Shown here piece after piece: positions 1 through 9,688 of a DNA stretch of 64,000 bases; within the stretch, counting starts at the first letter, position 1; each line of letters starts with the position of its first letter. The notes under the pieces are model-generated. The model saw only the letters and a list, made by a program, of their open reading frames with translations. It was not told the DNA's origin and made no database searches. Both the position numbers and the translations under genes were made by a program. Source of the stretch: Ruminococcus sp. 210702-SL.1.03 (lineage in GTDB: Bacteria; Bacillota; Clostridia; Oscillospirales; Ruminococcaceae); contig NZ_JAJCLZ010000004.1 of the NCBI RefSeq assembly GCF_020559915.1, forward strand, positions 78,742 to 142,741. Direction: 5' to 3'.

Positions 1-267
1 ATAGTAATATCTGAAAGTGTCGAAGTCAACGTCGTGGCCGTCTATCGTGCATATTATCAGCCCGTCGGTGTCTACCTCTTTGCCGTCTATCACAAGTTTA
101 GCGTCGGGCGCGTTCTGCTGCGCGGCAGAGTCGGTCGTGCTCTGCGAAGCCGCCGAGGATACGTCCACGCTCGATGATGAACTGTTGTTGTCCTTTTTAT
201 TGCAGCCTGTAAGAGCCGCAGCCGCAAGTATAAGCGCTAGAGTAAGCGCGGATATTTTTTTTATCAT
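1..267 (-). CDS. Lipoprotein, N-terminal part of a PrsA/SurA-like foldase (truncated by window edge)
   Basis: Open for 89 codons from an ATG at 267 to the window edge without a stop. The N-terminus is a lipoprotein signal: MIKK, a hydrophobic stretch, then the lipobox LTGC with the lipidated Cys near residue 22. A Ser/Asn-rich linker follows. The visible start of the mature domain contains the phrase IDGHDVDFDTFRYYY, which resembles the opening helix of SurA/PrsA-type peptidyl-prolyl isomerases, extracytoplasmic foldases anchored to the outer face of the membrane. A ribosome binding site AAAGGA lies about 8 bases upstream. The lipoprotein call is directly visible; the foldase assignment is inference from a short N-terminal match and needs the rest of the gene. 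Confidence 0.75.
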   Translation of the reverse strand, partial: MIKKISALTLALILAAAALTGCNKKDNNSSSSSVDVSSAASQSTTDSAAQQNAPDAKLVIDGKEVDTDGLIICTIDGHDVDFDTFRYYY

Positions 268-415
268 AGTGAAGATTCCTTTCTTTTTGCATACGGCTGT
301 AAGTATAGCCATAAAGATATTTTAATTATATTATCTATATGTGATAACAATGTGAAGACCCTATAAATTTTTTGTCATTAAAGCGCATACCGCCGCTTAT
401 TTTTTCTTTTGGCGT

Positions 416-444
416 TTGACAAACCGTTTATTTGCATATATAAT
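416..444 (+). promoter_or_regulatory. Vegetative promoter for the glycerophosphodiesterase gene
   Basis: Perfect -35 TTGACA (416-421) and -10 TATAAT (439-444) with a 17-base spacer, about 40 bases before the start codon at 483. Confidence 0.85.
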
Positions 445-482
445 AGTAGTGATGTATTTTGTCAGAAAGGATATGCTTTTAT

Positions 483-1223
483 ATGGAATTTCCAAGATAT
501 ATAGCCCACCGCGGTCTGCACGGCACGGGCGTTCCCGAAAATTCGCTCGCCGCTTTTGAGCTTGCCGCTCAGCGCGGTTTCGCGATAGAGCTTGACGTGC
601 GCTTTACCGCTGATAGAAAAATGGTCGTCTTTCACGACGCCGACGCCCGTCGTATGTGCGGCTTTGATATCAAGATAGCCGATACTTCTTACGCCGATCT
701 CAAAAAGCTTCGCCTTGCCGAGAGCCGCGAGCGTGTACCCCTGCTTACCGAGGTGCTAAAGCTCATCCGCGGTCGAGTCATGCTCTTTATAGAGCTGAAA
801 GAGTCGCCCGCCGTGCCCGACGCCGAAAAGCGCCTTGCCCATCTGCTGAAAAAGTATAAGGGCGCTTTCGCCGTGCAGAGTTTCGACCCGTTCACCCTTC
901 TGCGCTTGCGTGAAGCCGACCCGTCTATAATACGCGGTCAGCTCGTTTCCACCTATTCGGGCGATAAAAAGCTGCTGCGCACCGCCGCCGCGACTAAGAC
1001 CGTTTGGCGCGCTATCTCAAAGCCGCAGTATCTCGCGTGGGACTTGCGCTCGGTAAGCTTAGACGCTGCTTTCGCCGCCGCCGATATAGGCGCGCATTTC
1101 ATAACATGGACGGCGAATAACGAACAGCTCATAGAAGCGGCTGAGGTTTTCTCAGGCTCGATAATTTTCGAGAATATCCCGCAGAGCTATTTTGCAGATA
1201 AGTGCGGTGGAGCCGATGCCTGA
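483..1223 (+). CDS. Glycerophosphodiester phosphodiesterase family protein
   Basis: A 246-residue GDPD-family TIM-barrel enzyme, expected to release glycerol-3-phosphate from glycerophosphodiesters. The family signatures appear in order: AHRGLHG at the N-terminus, PENS, ELDVRFT, VVFHDAD, LFIELKES. These hold the catalytic His pair and the metal-binding Glu/Asp residues of the family. No signal peptide or membrane segment is seen, so it is probably cytoplasmic. I chose ATG 483, because the upstream in-frame TTG at 459 precedes the GAAAGG ribosome binding site at 465-470. The gene ends 8 bases inside the next one, which suggests translational coupling. Confidence 0.9.
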   Translation: MEFPRYIAHRGLHGTGVPENSLAAFELAAQRGFAIELDVRFTADRKMVVFHDADARRMCGFDIKIADTSYADLKKLRLAESRERVPLLTEVLKLIRGRVMLFIELKESPAVPDAEKRLAHLLKKYKGAFAVQSFDPFTLLRLREADPSIIRGQLVSTYSGDKKLLRTAAATKTVWRAISKPQYLAWDLRSVSLDAAFAAADIGAHFITWTANNEQLIEAAEVFSGSIIFENIPQSYFADKCGGADA

Positions 1224-1845
1224 TACCCGCGCTTTTGCCGACCCGATAGCCTATATCCGCTCCTGCGCCGAGGCTGACGAGGATGTTTTCTCTGCCGAAT
1301 TTTCCAGCGCTGAGGCGGCTTATGAAGAGGTATATTCCGCCGACCTCTACTCCTGCAAATTCTCCGCCTGTCGCTTTACAGACTGCAATTTTGAAAAGGT
1401 CTATTTTAAAGACTGCGAGTTTTCCGGCTGCGACCTTTCAAATTCCGCGTTCTCCGATTGCTGTTTTAAAGGCTGCAAATTCCGCGGCTGCCGCCTGCTC
1501 GGCATCTCGCTGGACGAATGTGTCTGCGAAGGCGTGCGCTTTGAAAACTGCACGCTCGATTACGCCGTGTTCAGTAATTCCAAGCTCGCCGTCACCGCTT
1601 TTTCCGAAAGCGCGATGCTCTCGGCGGCTTTCATAAGCTGCACTCAGCGCGGATTGTCTTTCGGCGGCTGTACTATTACCAAGCCGCAGTTTACCCGCAC
1701 ATCTCTTAAAGGCGTTGACTTTTCTGATAGCCGCCTTTCGTCGCTTGTGACTTCCGATGATTTTTCCGAGCTTCGCGGCGCATATTTCACCCCCGCGCAG
1801 GCAGCCGAGCTTGCCTTGCTGATGGGCATTAAGATCAAAAATTAA
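1216..1845 (+). CDS. Pentapeptide-repeat protein
   Basis: About 209 residues, with the centre built from consecutive five-residue repeats of the form xx(F/L)xx, for example CRFTD-CNFEK, CEFSG-CDLSN and CCFKG-CKFRG-CRLLG. Such repeats fold as a right-handed quadrilateral beta-helix. Cys recurs at the same repeat position for about ten coils, so it would line one face. The C-terminal 30 residues lack repeats and look helical. ATG 1216 overlaps the previous stop codon by 8 bases and follows GGTGGAG; an in-frame ATG at 1192 is possible. The function of this family is not predictable from sequence. Co-transcription with the phosphodiesterase is inferred from the overlap. Confidence 0.85.
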   Translation: MPDTRAFADPIAYIRSCAEADEDVFSAEFSSAEAAYEEVYSADLYSCKFSACRFTDCNFEKVYFKDCEFSGCDLSNSAFSDCCFKGCKFRGCRLLGISLDECVCEGVRFENCTLDYAVFSNSKLAVTAFSESAMLSAAFISCTQRGLSFGGCTITKPQFTRTSLKGVDFSDSRLSSLVTSDDFSELRGAYFTPAQAAELALLMGIKIKN

Positions 1846-1853
1846 ACAAGCAT

Positions 1854-1885
1854 AAAAAAACGGCAGCTGTAAAAAGCTGCCGTTT
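1854..1885. terminator. Bidirectional intrinsic terminator
   Basis: Arms CGGCAGCT (1861-1868) and AGCTGCCG (1875-1882), flanked by an A-run on the left and TTT on the right, between the convergent genes ending at 1845 (+) and 1899 (-). Confidence 0.85.
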
Positions 1886-1898
1886 GATATTATCTTAA

Positions 1899-2150
1899 TT
1901 ACTTGTTCATAGCCTCTTCCAGCGCCTTAGCGAGCTGCGCGGGACATGATGTGCCTTTGCCGTTGCAGTCGGTGTCTTTCAGCAGGTCGATGACTTCCTG
2001 TGCAGGTCTGCCTACTGCGAGTTTTGCTACGCCCTGAGTGTTGCCGTTGCAGCCGCCAATGAACTGCACGCTTTTAACTATGCCGTCCTCTACGTCTACG
2101 TTTATCTGTCTTGAACATACTCCGTGAGGTTTGTATGCTATCTGTGCCAT
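1899..2150 (-). CDS. TSCPD-domain small protein (TIGR03905-like)
   Basis: 83 residues. It matches the short TSCPD-domain proteins of Clostridia: N-terminal YKPHGVCS, central GGCNGNTQG, and TSCPAQLAKAL near the C-terminus. The domain also occurs at the C-terminus of class II ribonucleotide reductases and carries conserved Cys residues (here CS, GGC, DC and SC); the free-standing form has no established role. The ribosome binding site AAAGGAG is clear. It lies 16 bases after the PHP gene on the same strand and is probably co-transcribed with it. Confidence 0.85.
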   Translation of the reverse strand: MAQIAYKPHGVCSRQINVDVEDGIVKSVQFIGGCNGNTQGVAKLAVGRPAQEVIDLLKDTDCNGKGTSCPAQLAKALEEAMNK

Positions 2151-2166
2151 TTTTAAGAACTCCTTT

Positions 2167-3045
2167 TTATTGATTTTGTTGTGCCTCAGCAGAGTGCTTC
2201 TTGCTCTTCTGCTTGTTTTCAGCTATCTTATCCAGCAGCTTGTGCATATTGGCGTCGTCGGTAAAACGGCTGCCTATATATGTAACTTCGCTGTTGTATA
2301 ATCCGTGAAAGTCTGAGCCGCCCGTTGCTATCAGGTCGTGCTCGGCGCATTTTTTCAGCAACTCAGCCTGCTGTGCGCTGTCGGCGGAGTAGTGGTATAC
2401 CTCTATTCCGTCAAGCTTGCCTTTTTCTATAAGCTCGTCCATAAGCTCTAAATTGTCGAAAAGATGCGGGTGCGCCAGCACCGCCACGCCCTTTGATGAA
2501 TGTATCAGGTCAAGCACGAAATTAACGTCGGGGTATTCGCGCTGTACAAGGCATTCGCCGTTAGGGTAAGCGAAAAGCTTGTTGTTTATCTCGCCGTAAA
2601 GCTCGGTAGCGTAGCCGTAGTTGCAGAGCGCGCGCATTATGTGCTGCTTGAATATGCTCTTCGAGCCTTTGGTGTACATTCTTACCGCGTCCTGCGGTAT
2701 GGGGTAGCGCTCCATTACTTTGTTTATCATGTCTTTGGCGCATTCTGTTCTTATAGAGCATGATTTCAGGCATAAGCCCTCCAGCCTGTCCGGCTTCTGC
2801 GGGGCGTAGCAGAGTATATGTACTTTCATATTTCTCGTTTTATCCCATGCCGAAAGTTCTACCGCTGGTATGATATTCACGCCGTACCGTTCGCCCAAAA
2901 TGTGCGCGCGGTTAGACGATGAAAGCGTGTCGTGGTCGGTAATAGCGAGGTAGTCGAGATTCATACGCTTAGCCTGTAAAATAACTTCTTCTATTCCGAG
3001 CGAGCCGTCGGAAAGCGTTGTGTGACAATGAAGATCGCCGATCAT
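2167..3045 (-). CDS. PHP-domain phosphoesterase
   Basis: 292 residues with the PHP metal-binding motifs: GDLHCHTTLSDGS at the N-terminus (HxH), ITDHDTL near residue 40, VLAHPHLF around residue 190, and GGSDFHG around residue 240. This architecture fits the TrpH/YciV-type 3',5'-nucleotide or oligoribonucleotide phosphatases. No signal peptide is seen, so it is probably cytoplasmic. The final residues (KQKSKKHSAEAQQNQ) form a charged tail. The ribosome binding site GGAGGAT and a good promoter lie directly upstream. The family is secure; the substrate is inferred. Confidence 0.88.
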   Translation of the reverse strand: MIGDLHCHTTLSDGSLGIEEVILQAKRMNLDYLAITDHDTLSSSNRAHILGERYGVNIIPAVELSAWDKTRNMKVHILCYAPQKPDRLEGLCLKSCSIRTECAKDMINKVMERYPIPQDAVRMYTKGSKSIFKQHIMRALCNYGYATELYGEINNKLFAYPNGECLVQREYPDVNFVLDLIHSSKGVAVLAHPHLFDNLELMDELIEKGKLDGIEVYHYSADSAQQAELLKKCAEHDLIATGGSDFHGLYNSEVTYIGSRFTDDANMHKLLDKIAENKQKSKKHSAEAQQNQ

Positions 3046-3096
3046 AGAACCTTATCCTCCGTTTTACTGATTTATCACTATAAAAATGACACATAT

Positions 3097-3125
3097 ATTA
3101 TATCACATTTTTGTACATTTTGCAA
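3097..3125 (-). promoter_or_regulatory. Vegetative promoter for the PHP/TSCPD operon
   Basis: Read on the minus strand: TTGCAA (3125-3120), 17-base spacer, TATAAT (3102-3097), about 50 bases before the PHP start. Confidence 0.8.
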
Positions 3126-3254
3126 GCTTTTTAACAAAAATTCGCCGCATTATCACATGATTTTTATAATGATTGTATGTTCTCACAAATCGCAGACGGT
3201 TCTTTTGTGCATTTGGCATATATATCATTGCCGTATTGAAAGCATTATTTGGCT

Positions 3255-4214
3255 TTACTCAAAGAATTTTTCTTCAAACCATACTTTCTTAGCCGTAAAG
3301 CTTTTGCCGTTGAGGTACTCCAGCGAGCCGCTATCGGTAGTGAAATCAAATGTCAGCTTGTACGAGCAGAGCGCCTGCGTTTTTACATTATACGCACGGT
3401 TCACTCGGTTTATTCCGTACTTGCCGTCGCCCAATAGCGGGTAGCCCTCGTGCGCTAAGTGCGCGCGTATCTGGTGGGTGCGCCCCGTTATCAGGTCTAC
3501 CTCCAGCAGGGCTAAGTCTTTTTCGCGGTTTTCTTTCAGCACGCGGTAATCGGTTATCATAGTTTTGTTGAAAGAGTTTTTCTTGTCCCATACCTTTACA
3601 GTCTTGGTCTTTTCATCGCGGCTGTGGTAAGCTGTCAGCCGCGCCTGCTTTTTCTGCGGTATGCCTACCGTTACGCATAAATACTGCTTGTGAAGTTCGC
3701 GGTCTTTTATCTTCTGATTCATCACCCTCAGCGCTTCCGCCGTCTTTGCGCATATCACTATGCCCTGCGTGTTGCGGTCGATGCGGTTGCAGAGAGCGGG
3801 CGTGAACGATTGTTCTTTCTCGGGGTCGTATTCGCCCTTTTCGTACAGATAATGCAGCAAGCGGTTTATCAGCGTGTCGGGCGTGCCGCTCTCGTCCTCG
3901 TGCACCACCAGCCCAACGGGCTTGTCTGCAAGAAGTATGTTCTCGTCCTCGTATATCACGTTCAGCTTAGCGGGCGCGGCGAGAAAGCTTTTGCTGTCCT
4001 CGGCATTGGTGAAAAACTCGTCGTTTATGTACATCTGTATAACGTCGCCCTCGCAAAGCTTCTGCGAGATCTCCATGCGCTTTCCGTTGCATTTTATGCT
4101 CTTCTTGCGTATGTATTTGTACATCGCGCTTTTCGGCAGAGCGGGGCAGACTTTCGTGATGAATTTATCCGCGCGCTGTCCCGCGTCGTTTTTTTGTATG
4201 GTAAATTCTTTCAT
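3255..4214 (-). CDS. RluA-family RNA pseudouridine synthase
   Basis: 319 residues. An N-terminal S4-type RNA-binding domain (around residues 10-60) is followed by the RluA catalytic domain. The active-site motif is NRIDRNTQGIVICAKT (catalytic Asp within RIDRNTQG, around residue 140); the later signature GRTHQIRAHLAHEGYPLLGD is also present. It converts uridine to pseudouridine in rRNA or tRNA; which site cannot be told from sequence. The start codon overlaps the stop of the YjbR gene as ATGA, so the two are translationally coupled. Confidence 0.92.
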   Translation of the reverse strand: MKEFTIQKNDAGQRADKFITKVCPALPKSAMYKYIRKKSIKCNGKRMEISQKLCEGDVIQMYINDEFFTNAEDSKSFLAAPAKLNVIYEDENILLADKPVGLVVHEDESGTPDTLINRLLHYLYEKGEYDPEKEQSFTPALCNRIDRNTQGIVICAKTAEALRVMNQKIKDRELHKQYLCVTVGIPQKKQARLTAYHSRDEKTKTVKVWDKKNSFNKTMITDYRVLKENREKDLALLEVDLITGRTHQIRAHLAHEGYPLLGDGKYGINRVNRAYNVKTQALCSYKLTFDFTTDSGSLEYLNGKSFTAKKVWFEEKFFE

Positions 4215-4639
4215 GCTTGTTTATCCTTTTTAGTCCGGCGTTTCTTTCCGCGAGTTTCGGTAAGCTCGTAGCTCATCTCCAGCAGCGCCGCAATTTTTTT
4301 ATCCTCCACTCCCGCGTTCAGCAGTATGGTTATCCAGTACTGCTTGTTCATGTGGTACGCGGGGTAAAAGCCCTCTTCCATCAGCAGCGAGCCGATGAGC
4401 AGAGGGTCGCATTTCACGTTCAGTATCTCGGCTGGCGCGTTCGGCTCGGCGCAGTCTTTCTCCAATACGCCCCTTCTCACCGTCATCACCAGCCCGAACC
4501 ATTTTGAATTGTCACGTCGGCGAAGCACGGCGGCGTCTGGCGTGCGCGCCCACATATACTCGGGCTGAGCGCCGCATATCTCGTCCGCTTTATTAAAAAT
4601 AAACAGCCGCTGCGGGCTGCGTTTGTCTGGATATTCCAT
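4211..4639 (-). CDS. MmcQ/YjbR family protein
   Basis: 142 residues. The pattern fits the YjbR fold (MmcQ/YjbR family): WFGLVMTV, then NVKCDP, GFYPAYHMNKQYWITILL, and a helical basic tail (GKKRRTKKDKQA). Members are small double-wing proteins often annotated as DNA-binding, without a defined biochemical role. The N-terminal segment (RLFIFNKADEICG, PEYMWARTPD) is somewhat longer than the minimal domain. It overlaps the RluA gene by four bases. Confidence 0.85.
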   Translation of the reverse strand: MEYPDKRSPQRLFIFNKADEICGAQPEYMWARTPDAAVLRRRDNSKWFGLVMTVRRGVLEKDCAEPNAPAEILNVKCDPLLIGSLLMEEGFYPAYHMNKQYWITILLNAGVEDKKIAALLEMSYELTETRGKKRRTKKDKQA

Positions 4640-4699
4640 TTGAAAACCCCTATAATACTGACTTATCTGCTTAAAATAATGGTAACATATTTTTGTGAA

Positions 4700-4760
4700 A
4701 AATGTTATTTACATTTATAAAGAATTAGTGTATAATAGAATGTGAGTAATGTAAACATTA
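4700..4760 (+). promoter_or_regulatory. uvrB promoter flanked by two inverted repeats
   Basis: -35 TTTACA (4708-4713), 17-base spacer, -10 TATAAT (4731-4736). Two inverted repeats with similar half-sites surround it: AAATGT-N5-ACATTT (4700-4716) over the -35, and TAATGT-AA-ACATTA (4747-4760) just after the expected start of transcription. The promoter is well supported; the operator role is inference. Confidence 0.75.
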
Positions 4761-4784
4761 GTTCTGCAAAAGGCGGTGGAAAGT

Positions 4785-6755
4785 ATGGATCATTTTGAAT
4801 TAGTTTCTGATTATAAGCCCGCGGGCGACCAGCCGCAGGCGATAGATAAGCTGGTAGAGGGCATAAACAGCGGCATGAAAGAGCAGACCCTGCTCGGCGT
4901 AACAGGCTCGGGCAAGACGTTTACTATGGCAAACGTTATCGCCAGAGTAAACCGCCCTACGCTCGTCCTCGCGCACAATAAGATACTTGCGGCGCAGCTC
5001 TGCACCGAGTTTCGCGAGTTTTTCCCGAATAACGCCGTGGAGTATTTCGTCAGCTATTATGATTATTACCAGCCCGAGGCGTATATACCCAGCAAGGACG
5101 TGTATATAGAAAAAGATTCTTCGATAAACGATGAGATAGATAAAATGCGCCACTCCGCTACCACCGCAATAGCCGAGCGGCGTGATGTGATTATTGTCGC
5201 TTCCGTATCCTGCATATACTCCCTCGGCGACCCTGAGGAGTATAAGTCGATGGTGGTATCTCTGCGCCCCGGCATGGAGATCTCGCGCGACGAGCTTGTC
5301 GCAAAGCTTGTGGGCATACAGTATGAGCGCAACGATATAGATTTCTCGCGAAACAAATTCCGTGTGCGCGGCGATGTGGTGGAGATATACCCCGCCGCTA
5401 ATACCGATACCGCTCTGCGCGTAGAGTTTTTCGGCGATGAGATAGACCGTATCAGCGAGATAAACGTGGTAACAGGCGAGGTTATATGCCGCCTCAGCCA
5501 CGCCGCGGTCTTCCCCGCCACGCACTATATAGTCGGCAGGGATAAAATGCGCGATTCGATAGAGGATATAAAGCAGGAGCTTGACGAGCGCATAAAGTAT
5601 TTCAAAGACCGCGATATGCTGATAGAGGCTCAGCGCATAGCTCAGCGCACGAATTACGATATTGAGATGCTGGAGGAGATAGGTTTTTGCCCCGGTATAG
5701 AGAACTACTCCCGTGTGCTGGCGCGCCGCCCCGCAGGCTCTGTGCCGTACACCCTGCTCGACCATATGCCGAAAGATTTTCTGCTTATGGTGGACGAGAG
5801 CCACGTCAGCCTGCCGCAGGTGCGCGGTATGTATGCGGGCGACCGTGCGCGAAAGACCACGCTTATAGACTACGGCTTCCGCCTGCCCTCGGCGTGGGAT
5901 AACCGCCCGCTGACTTTTGACGAATTTTACGAGCATATAGATCAAGCGGTGTTCGTTTCCGCAACGCCCGGCCCGATAGAAAAAGAACATTCTCAGCAGG
6001 TGGTAGAACAGCTTATCCGCCCTACAGGTCTGCTAGACCCCGAGATAGACGTTCGCCCGACTGAGGGGCAGATAGAGGACTTGCTGTACGAGATAAATAT
6101 GCGCATAGAGAAAAAGGAGCGCGTGCTAGTCACTACCCTTACAAAAAAGATGGCGGAAGACCTCACGAATTACCTAAAGGGCTTTGATATAAAGGTGCGC
6201 TATATGCACCACGATATTGATACGATAGAACGTATGGAGATAATCCGCGACCTGCGCTTGGGCAAATTTGACGTGCTGGTAGGCATAAACCTGCTGCGCG
6301 AGGGTCTTGATATACCAGAGGTATCGCTGGTGGCTATACTCGACGCCGATAAAGAGGGCTTCCTGCGTTCAGAAAGCTCGCTGATACAGACGATAGGCAG
6401 AGCCGCGCGAAACAGCGAGGGCAGAGTTATCATGTACGCCGACAGCGTTACAGGCTCGATGGAGCGCGCGATACGCGAAACCAACCGCCGCCGCGAACTG
6501 CAGATGAAGTTCAACGAGGAGCACGGCATAACGCCTAAGACGATAATCAAAGACGTGCGCGACGTAATAGAAATATCCACCAAGGAAGAGGTAGAGTACA
6601 CCGCCCGCCAAAAGACGAAGCTTTCAAAGGCGGAAACGGCTCAGCTCATAGAAAAGCTCACCCGCCAGATGAAGGAAGCCGCCAAGCTGCTTGAATTTGA
6701 GCACGCGGCTTATTTGAGGGATAAGATTTCTGAGCTGCGTGGGGAGAAGAAATAA
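4785..6755 (+). CDS. uvrB: Excinuclease ABC subunit B
   Basis: 656 residues, the usual UvrB length. It loads onto damaged DNA with UvrA and then recruits UvrC in nucleotide excision repair. Visible: Walker A GVTGSGKT near residue 40, the beta-hairpin region with [11 protein letters not shown] near residue 90, the Walker B-like LLMVDESH, helicase motifs through QTIGRAARN, and the C-terminal UVR domain ([17 protein letters not shown]) that contacts UvrC. The ATG at 4785 follows AGGCGGTGG at 4771-4779; an upstream GTG at 4776 lies inside that site. uvrA follows after about 40 bases, so the pair forms an operon. Confidence 0.98.
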   Translation: MDHFELVSDYKPAGDQPQAIDKLVEGINSGMKEQTLLGVTGSGKTFTMANVIARVNRPTLVLAHNKILAAQLCTEFREFFPNNAVEYFVSYYDYYQPEAYIPSKDVYIEKDSSINDEIDKMRHSATTAIAERRDVIIVASVSCIYSLGDPEEYKSMVVSLRPGMEISRDELVAKLVGIQYERNDIDFSRNKFRVRGDVVEIYPAANTDTALRVEFFGDEIDRISEINVVTGEVICRLSHAAVFPATHYIVGRDKMRDSIEDIKQELDERIKYFKDRDMLIEAQRIAQRTNYDIEMLEEIGFCPGIENYSRVLARRPAGSVPYTLLDHMPKDFLLMVDESHVSLPQVRGMYAGDRARKTTLIDYGFRLPSAWDNRPLTFDEFYEHIDQAVFVSATPGPIEKEHSQQVVEQLIRPTGLLDPEIDVRPTEGQIEDLLYEINMRIEKKERVLVTTLTKKMAEDLTNYLKGFDIKVRYMHHDIDTIERMEIIRDLRLGKFDVLVGINLLREGLDIPEVSLVAILDADKEGFLRSESSLIQTIGRAARNSEGRVIMYADSVTGSMERAIRETNRRRELQMKFNEEHGITPKTIIKDVRDVIEISTKEEVEYTARQKTKLSKAETAQLIEKLTRQMKEAAKLLEFEHAAYLRDKISELRGEKK

Positions 6756-6796
6756 AGACAGATAAGAAAGCGATCAAGAAAGGAAAGATAAATCAA

Positions 6797-9622
6797 ATGC
6801 AGAAAAATGAGATAGTGATACACGGCGCTAGGGAGCATAATCTGAAAAATGTTGACGTTACTATCCCGCGCGATAAGCTTATTGTAATGACGGGTCTTTC
6901 CGGCTCGGGCAAATCTTCACTGGCTTTCGATACTATATTCGCCGATGGTCAGCGCAGATATATGGAGTCGCTCTCTTCATACGCCCGCCAGTTTTTGGGA
7001 CAGATGGAGAAGCCCGATGTGGACAGCATAGAGGGTCTTTCGCCCGCTATATCCATCGACCAAAAAACAACCAGCAAAAACCCGCGCTCTACCGTCGGCA
7101 CAGTTACCGAGATATACGATTACCTGCGACTTCTCTACGCGCGCATAGGCGTGCCGCATTGCCCTGTCTGCGGCAGAGAGATACGCCAGCAGACGGTAGA
7201 CCAGGTCGTAGATAAGATAATGGAACTGCCCGAGCGTACCAAGATACAGCTTCTCGCACCCGTGGTGAGCGGCAGAAAAGGCGAGCATAAGAAAGAACTG
7301 GAGCGCGCGAGAAAGTCCGGTTATGTGCGTGTTCGCATAGACGGCGTTATCTATGACCTTTCGGAAGAGATAAATCTGGAGAAAAATAAAAAGCACACCA
7401 TAGAGATAGTGGTAGACCGCCTTGTGATAAAAGATGGCATAAAAAGCCGCCTTGCCGACTCTATCGAGATAATAAATTCGCTTACGGGCGGACTCATAGT
7501 TGTTGATATTATCGACGGCGAGCAGATGCTCTTTTCTACAAGCTACGCCTGCCCCGAGCACGGTGTTTCTCTGCCCGAGCTTCAGCCGAGAATGTTCTCT
7601 TTCAATAATCCATTCGGCGCTTGCCCCACCTGCACCGGCTTGGGCGTGTTCAAAAAGGTAGACCCCGACCTCATAATACCCGATAAGTCGCTCTCTATCC
7701 GCGAGGGTGCAATAAAAGCCAGCGGCTGGAACAGCTTGGGCAAAGATTCGATAGCTATGAATTACTACGAGGCTATCTCGGAGCAGTACGGCATTTCTCT
7801 CGACGTTCCCGTTAAAGAGCTTACGCAGGAACAGCTCGATATTTTCCTCTACGGCACCGGCGACGATACGCTCGACCTCAAGCGGGGAGTGGGCTGGTTC
7901 GGCGATGTTTTCACCGCGCATTTCGAGGGCGTTGTAAATAATCTCGAGCGCAGATACAATAAGGAAAACGCTACCGACGCTGCAAAAGCCGAGCTTGAAT
8001 CGTACATGAGCGAGCGCCCATGCCCCGACTGCCGCGGAAAACGTCTGAGAAAAGAGAGCCTTGCCGTGACCGTGGGCGGGCTGGATATTTACTCGCTGAC
8101 TCAGCTTTCCGTCACCGAAGCGCTCGATTTCTTCAACGCTTTAGAGCTTGACGAGCGCGAAAAGATGATCGGCGCGCGCATAATCAAAGAGATAAAAGAG
8201 CGCCTCGGCTTCCTAAAGAGCGTAGGTCTGGAGTACCTCACGCTTTCGCGCTCCAGCGGTACGCTTTCGGGCGGTGAGAGCCAGCGTATACGCCTTGCCA
8301 CGCAGATCGGTTCTTCGCTTGTCGGCGTGCTGTATATCCTCGACGAGCCTTCGATAGGTCTGCACCAGCGCGATAATGATAAGCTCATCGCCACGCTGAA
8401 ACGTCTGCGCGACCTCGGCAACACGCTGATAGTCGTAGAGCACGACGAGGACACTATGCGTGCGGCAGATTTTATAGTAGACGTAGGCCCTGGAGCGGGC
8501 GTGCACGGCGGCGAGATAGTTTTCGCAGGCACTCCGCAGGAAATAATGAACTGCGATAAGTCGTGGACGGGCAAATATCTTTCGGGCAAGATCAAGATAC
8601 CCGTGCCCGAAAAGCGCCGCGAGGGCAACGGCAAATTCCTAACAGTTATAGGCGCTGCTGAGAATAATCTGAAAAACATCGACGTTTCTATACCGCTCGG
8701 CACGTTCACCTGCGTTACGGGCGTTTCAGGCTCGGGAAAATCCTCGCTGGTAAATGAGATAATCAGCAAAGAGCTTTCCGCAAAGCTCAACCGCGCGAGA
8801 ACTCGCCCTGGCAAATTTGAGCGCATGGAGGGTCTTGAAAACCTCGATAAGGTGATACACATCGACCAGTCGCCGATAGGCAGAACGCCGCGCTCAAACC
8901 CCGCGACCTACACTGGCGTTTTCACCGATATTCGCGAGCTTTTCGCCAGCACCGCCGACGCTAAGGCGCACGGCTACGGAGCGGGCAGATTTTCATTCAA
9001 CGTGCGTGGCGGGCGCTGTGAAGCCTGCGAGGGCGACGGCATACTGAAAATAGAGATGCACTTCCTGCCCGACGTGTATGTGCCCTGCGAAGTCTGCCGC
9101 GGTAAACGCTACAACCGCGAAACGCTCGAAGTCAAGTACAAAGGTAAGTCGATATACGACGTGCTCGAAATGACGGTGGAAGAGGGCGCGAAATTCTTTG
9201 AGAATATCCCGAAGATTAAGCGCCGCATGGATACGCTGGTAGAAGTAGGCTTGGGATATGTGAAGATCGGTCAGCCCGCGACTACTCTTTCGGGCGGTGA
9301 GGCACAGCGCGTAAAGCTCGCGGCCGAGCTTTCAAAACGCCCGACCGGCAAGACTTTCTATATCCTCGACGAACCGACTACGGGTCTTCATTCCGCCGAC
9401 GTCCACAAGCTGATAGAGGTGCTGCAAAAGCTCGCCGACGCGGGAAATACCGTGCTTGTAATAGAGCATAACCTGGACGTGATAAAGTCCGCCGACTGGG
9501 TGATCGACCTGGGCCCTGAGGGCGGCTCGGGCGGCGGAACGCTGGTCTGCAAGGGCACGCCAGAGGACGTGGCTGCCTGCGAAAGTTCGTATACGGGTCA
9601 GTATCTCAAAAAGCTGCTTTGA
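6797..9622 (+). CDS. uvrA: Excinuclease ABC subunit A
   Basis: 941 residues, full length. UvrA is the dimeric damage sensor with two ABC ATPase modules. Walker A motifs are GLSGSGKSS near residue 35 and GVSGSGKSS near residue 645. Signature sequences TLSGGESQR and TLSGGEAQR, and Walker [10 protein letters not shown] and LDEPTTGLH, are present. Zinc-binding Cys pairs are visible: CPVCG, CPTC, CPDC, CEAC and CEVC. The ribosome binding site GAAAGGAAAG precedes the start. It is co-transcribed with uvrB. Confidence 0.98.
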   Translation: MQKNEIVIHGAREHNLKNVDVTIPRDKLIVMTGLSGSGKSSLAFDTIFADGQRRYMESLSSYARQFLGQMEKPDVDSIEGLSPAISIDQKTTSKNPRSTVGTVTEIYDYLRLLYARIGVPHCPVCGREIRQQTVDQVVDKIMELPERTKIQLLAPVVSGRKGEHKKELERARKSGYVRVRIDGVIYDLSEEINLEKNKKHTIEIVVDRLVIKDGIKSRLADSIEIINSLTGGLIVVDIIDGEQMLFSTSYACPEHGVSLPELQPRMFSFNNPFGACPTCTGLGVFKKVDPDLIIPDKSLSIREGAIKASGWNSLGKDSIAMNYYEAISEQYGISLDVPVKELTQEQLDIFLYGTGDDTLDLKRGVGWFGDVFTAHFEGVVNNLERRYNKENATDAAKAELESYMSERPCPDCRGKRLRKESLAVTVGGLDIYSLTQLSVTEALDFFNALELDEREKMIGARIIKEIKERLGFLKSVGLEYLTLSRSSGTLSGGESQRIRLATQIGSSLVGVLYILDEPSIGLHQRDNDKLIATLKRLRDLGNTLIVVEHDEDTMRAADFIVDVGPGAGVHGGEIVFAGTPQEIMNCDKSWTGKYLSGKIKIPVPEKRREGNGKFLTVIGAAENNLKNIDVSIPLGTFTCVTGVSGSGKSSLVNEIISKELSAKLNRARTRPGKFERMEGLENLDKVIHIDQSPIGRTPRSNPATYTGVFTDIRELFASTADAKAHGYGAGRFSFNVRGGRCEACEGDGILKIEMHFLPDVYVPCEVCRGKRYNRETLEVKYKGKSIYDVLEMTVEEGAKFFENIPKIKRRMDTLVEVGLGYVKIGQPATTLSGGEAQRVKLAAELSKRPTGKTFYILDEPTTGLHSADVHKLIEVLQKLADAGNTVLVIEHNLDVIKSADWVIDLGPEGGSGGGTLVCKGTPEDVAACESSYTGQYLKKLL

Positions 9623-9623
9623 T

Positions 9624-9653
9624 TTGACAAGGCATAGCTTGTTGTGATATAAT
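9624..9653 (+). promoter_or_regulatory. Promoter for the ttcA-type gene
   Basis: Consensus TTGACA (9624-9629) and TATAAT (9648-9653) with an 18-base spacer. The -35 box starts one base after the uvrA stop codon. Confidence 0.85.
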
Positions 9654-9688
9654 TATCTCAATGATCTTACGAAAGGAAAATGAAATAA

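Noticed and set aside
17..325. 102-residue plus-strand open frame at the left edge
   Set aside because: It is antisense to the truncated lipoprotein gene, whose lipobox and ribosome binding site are convincing.
3022..3444. 140-residue plus-strand open frame across the PHP promoter
   Set aside because: It covers a minus-strand promoter and the end of the RluA gene, with no ribosome binding site.
4800..5990. 396-residue minus-strand open frame
   Set aside because: It lies wholly antisense to uvrB, has no ribosome binding site and is rich in Tyr/His/Arg typical of antisense shadow frames.
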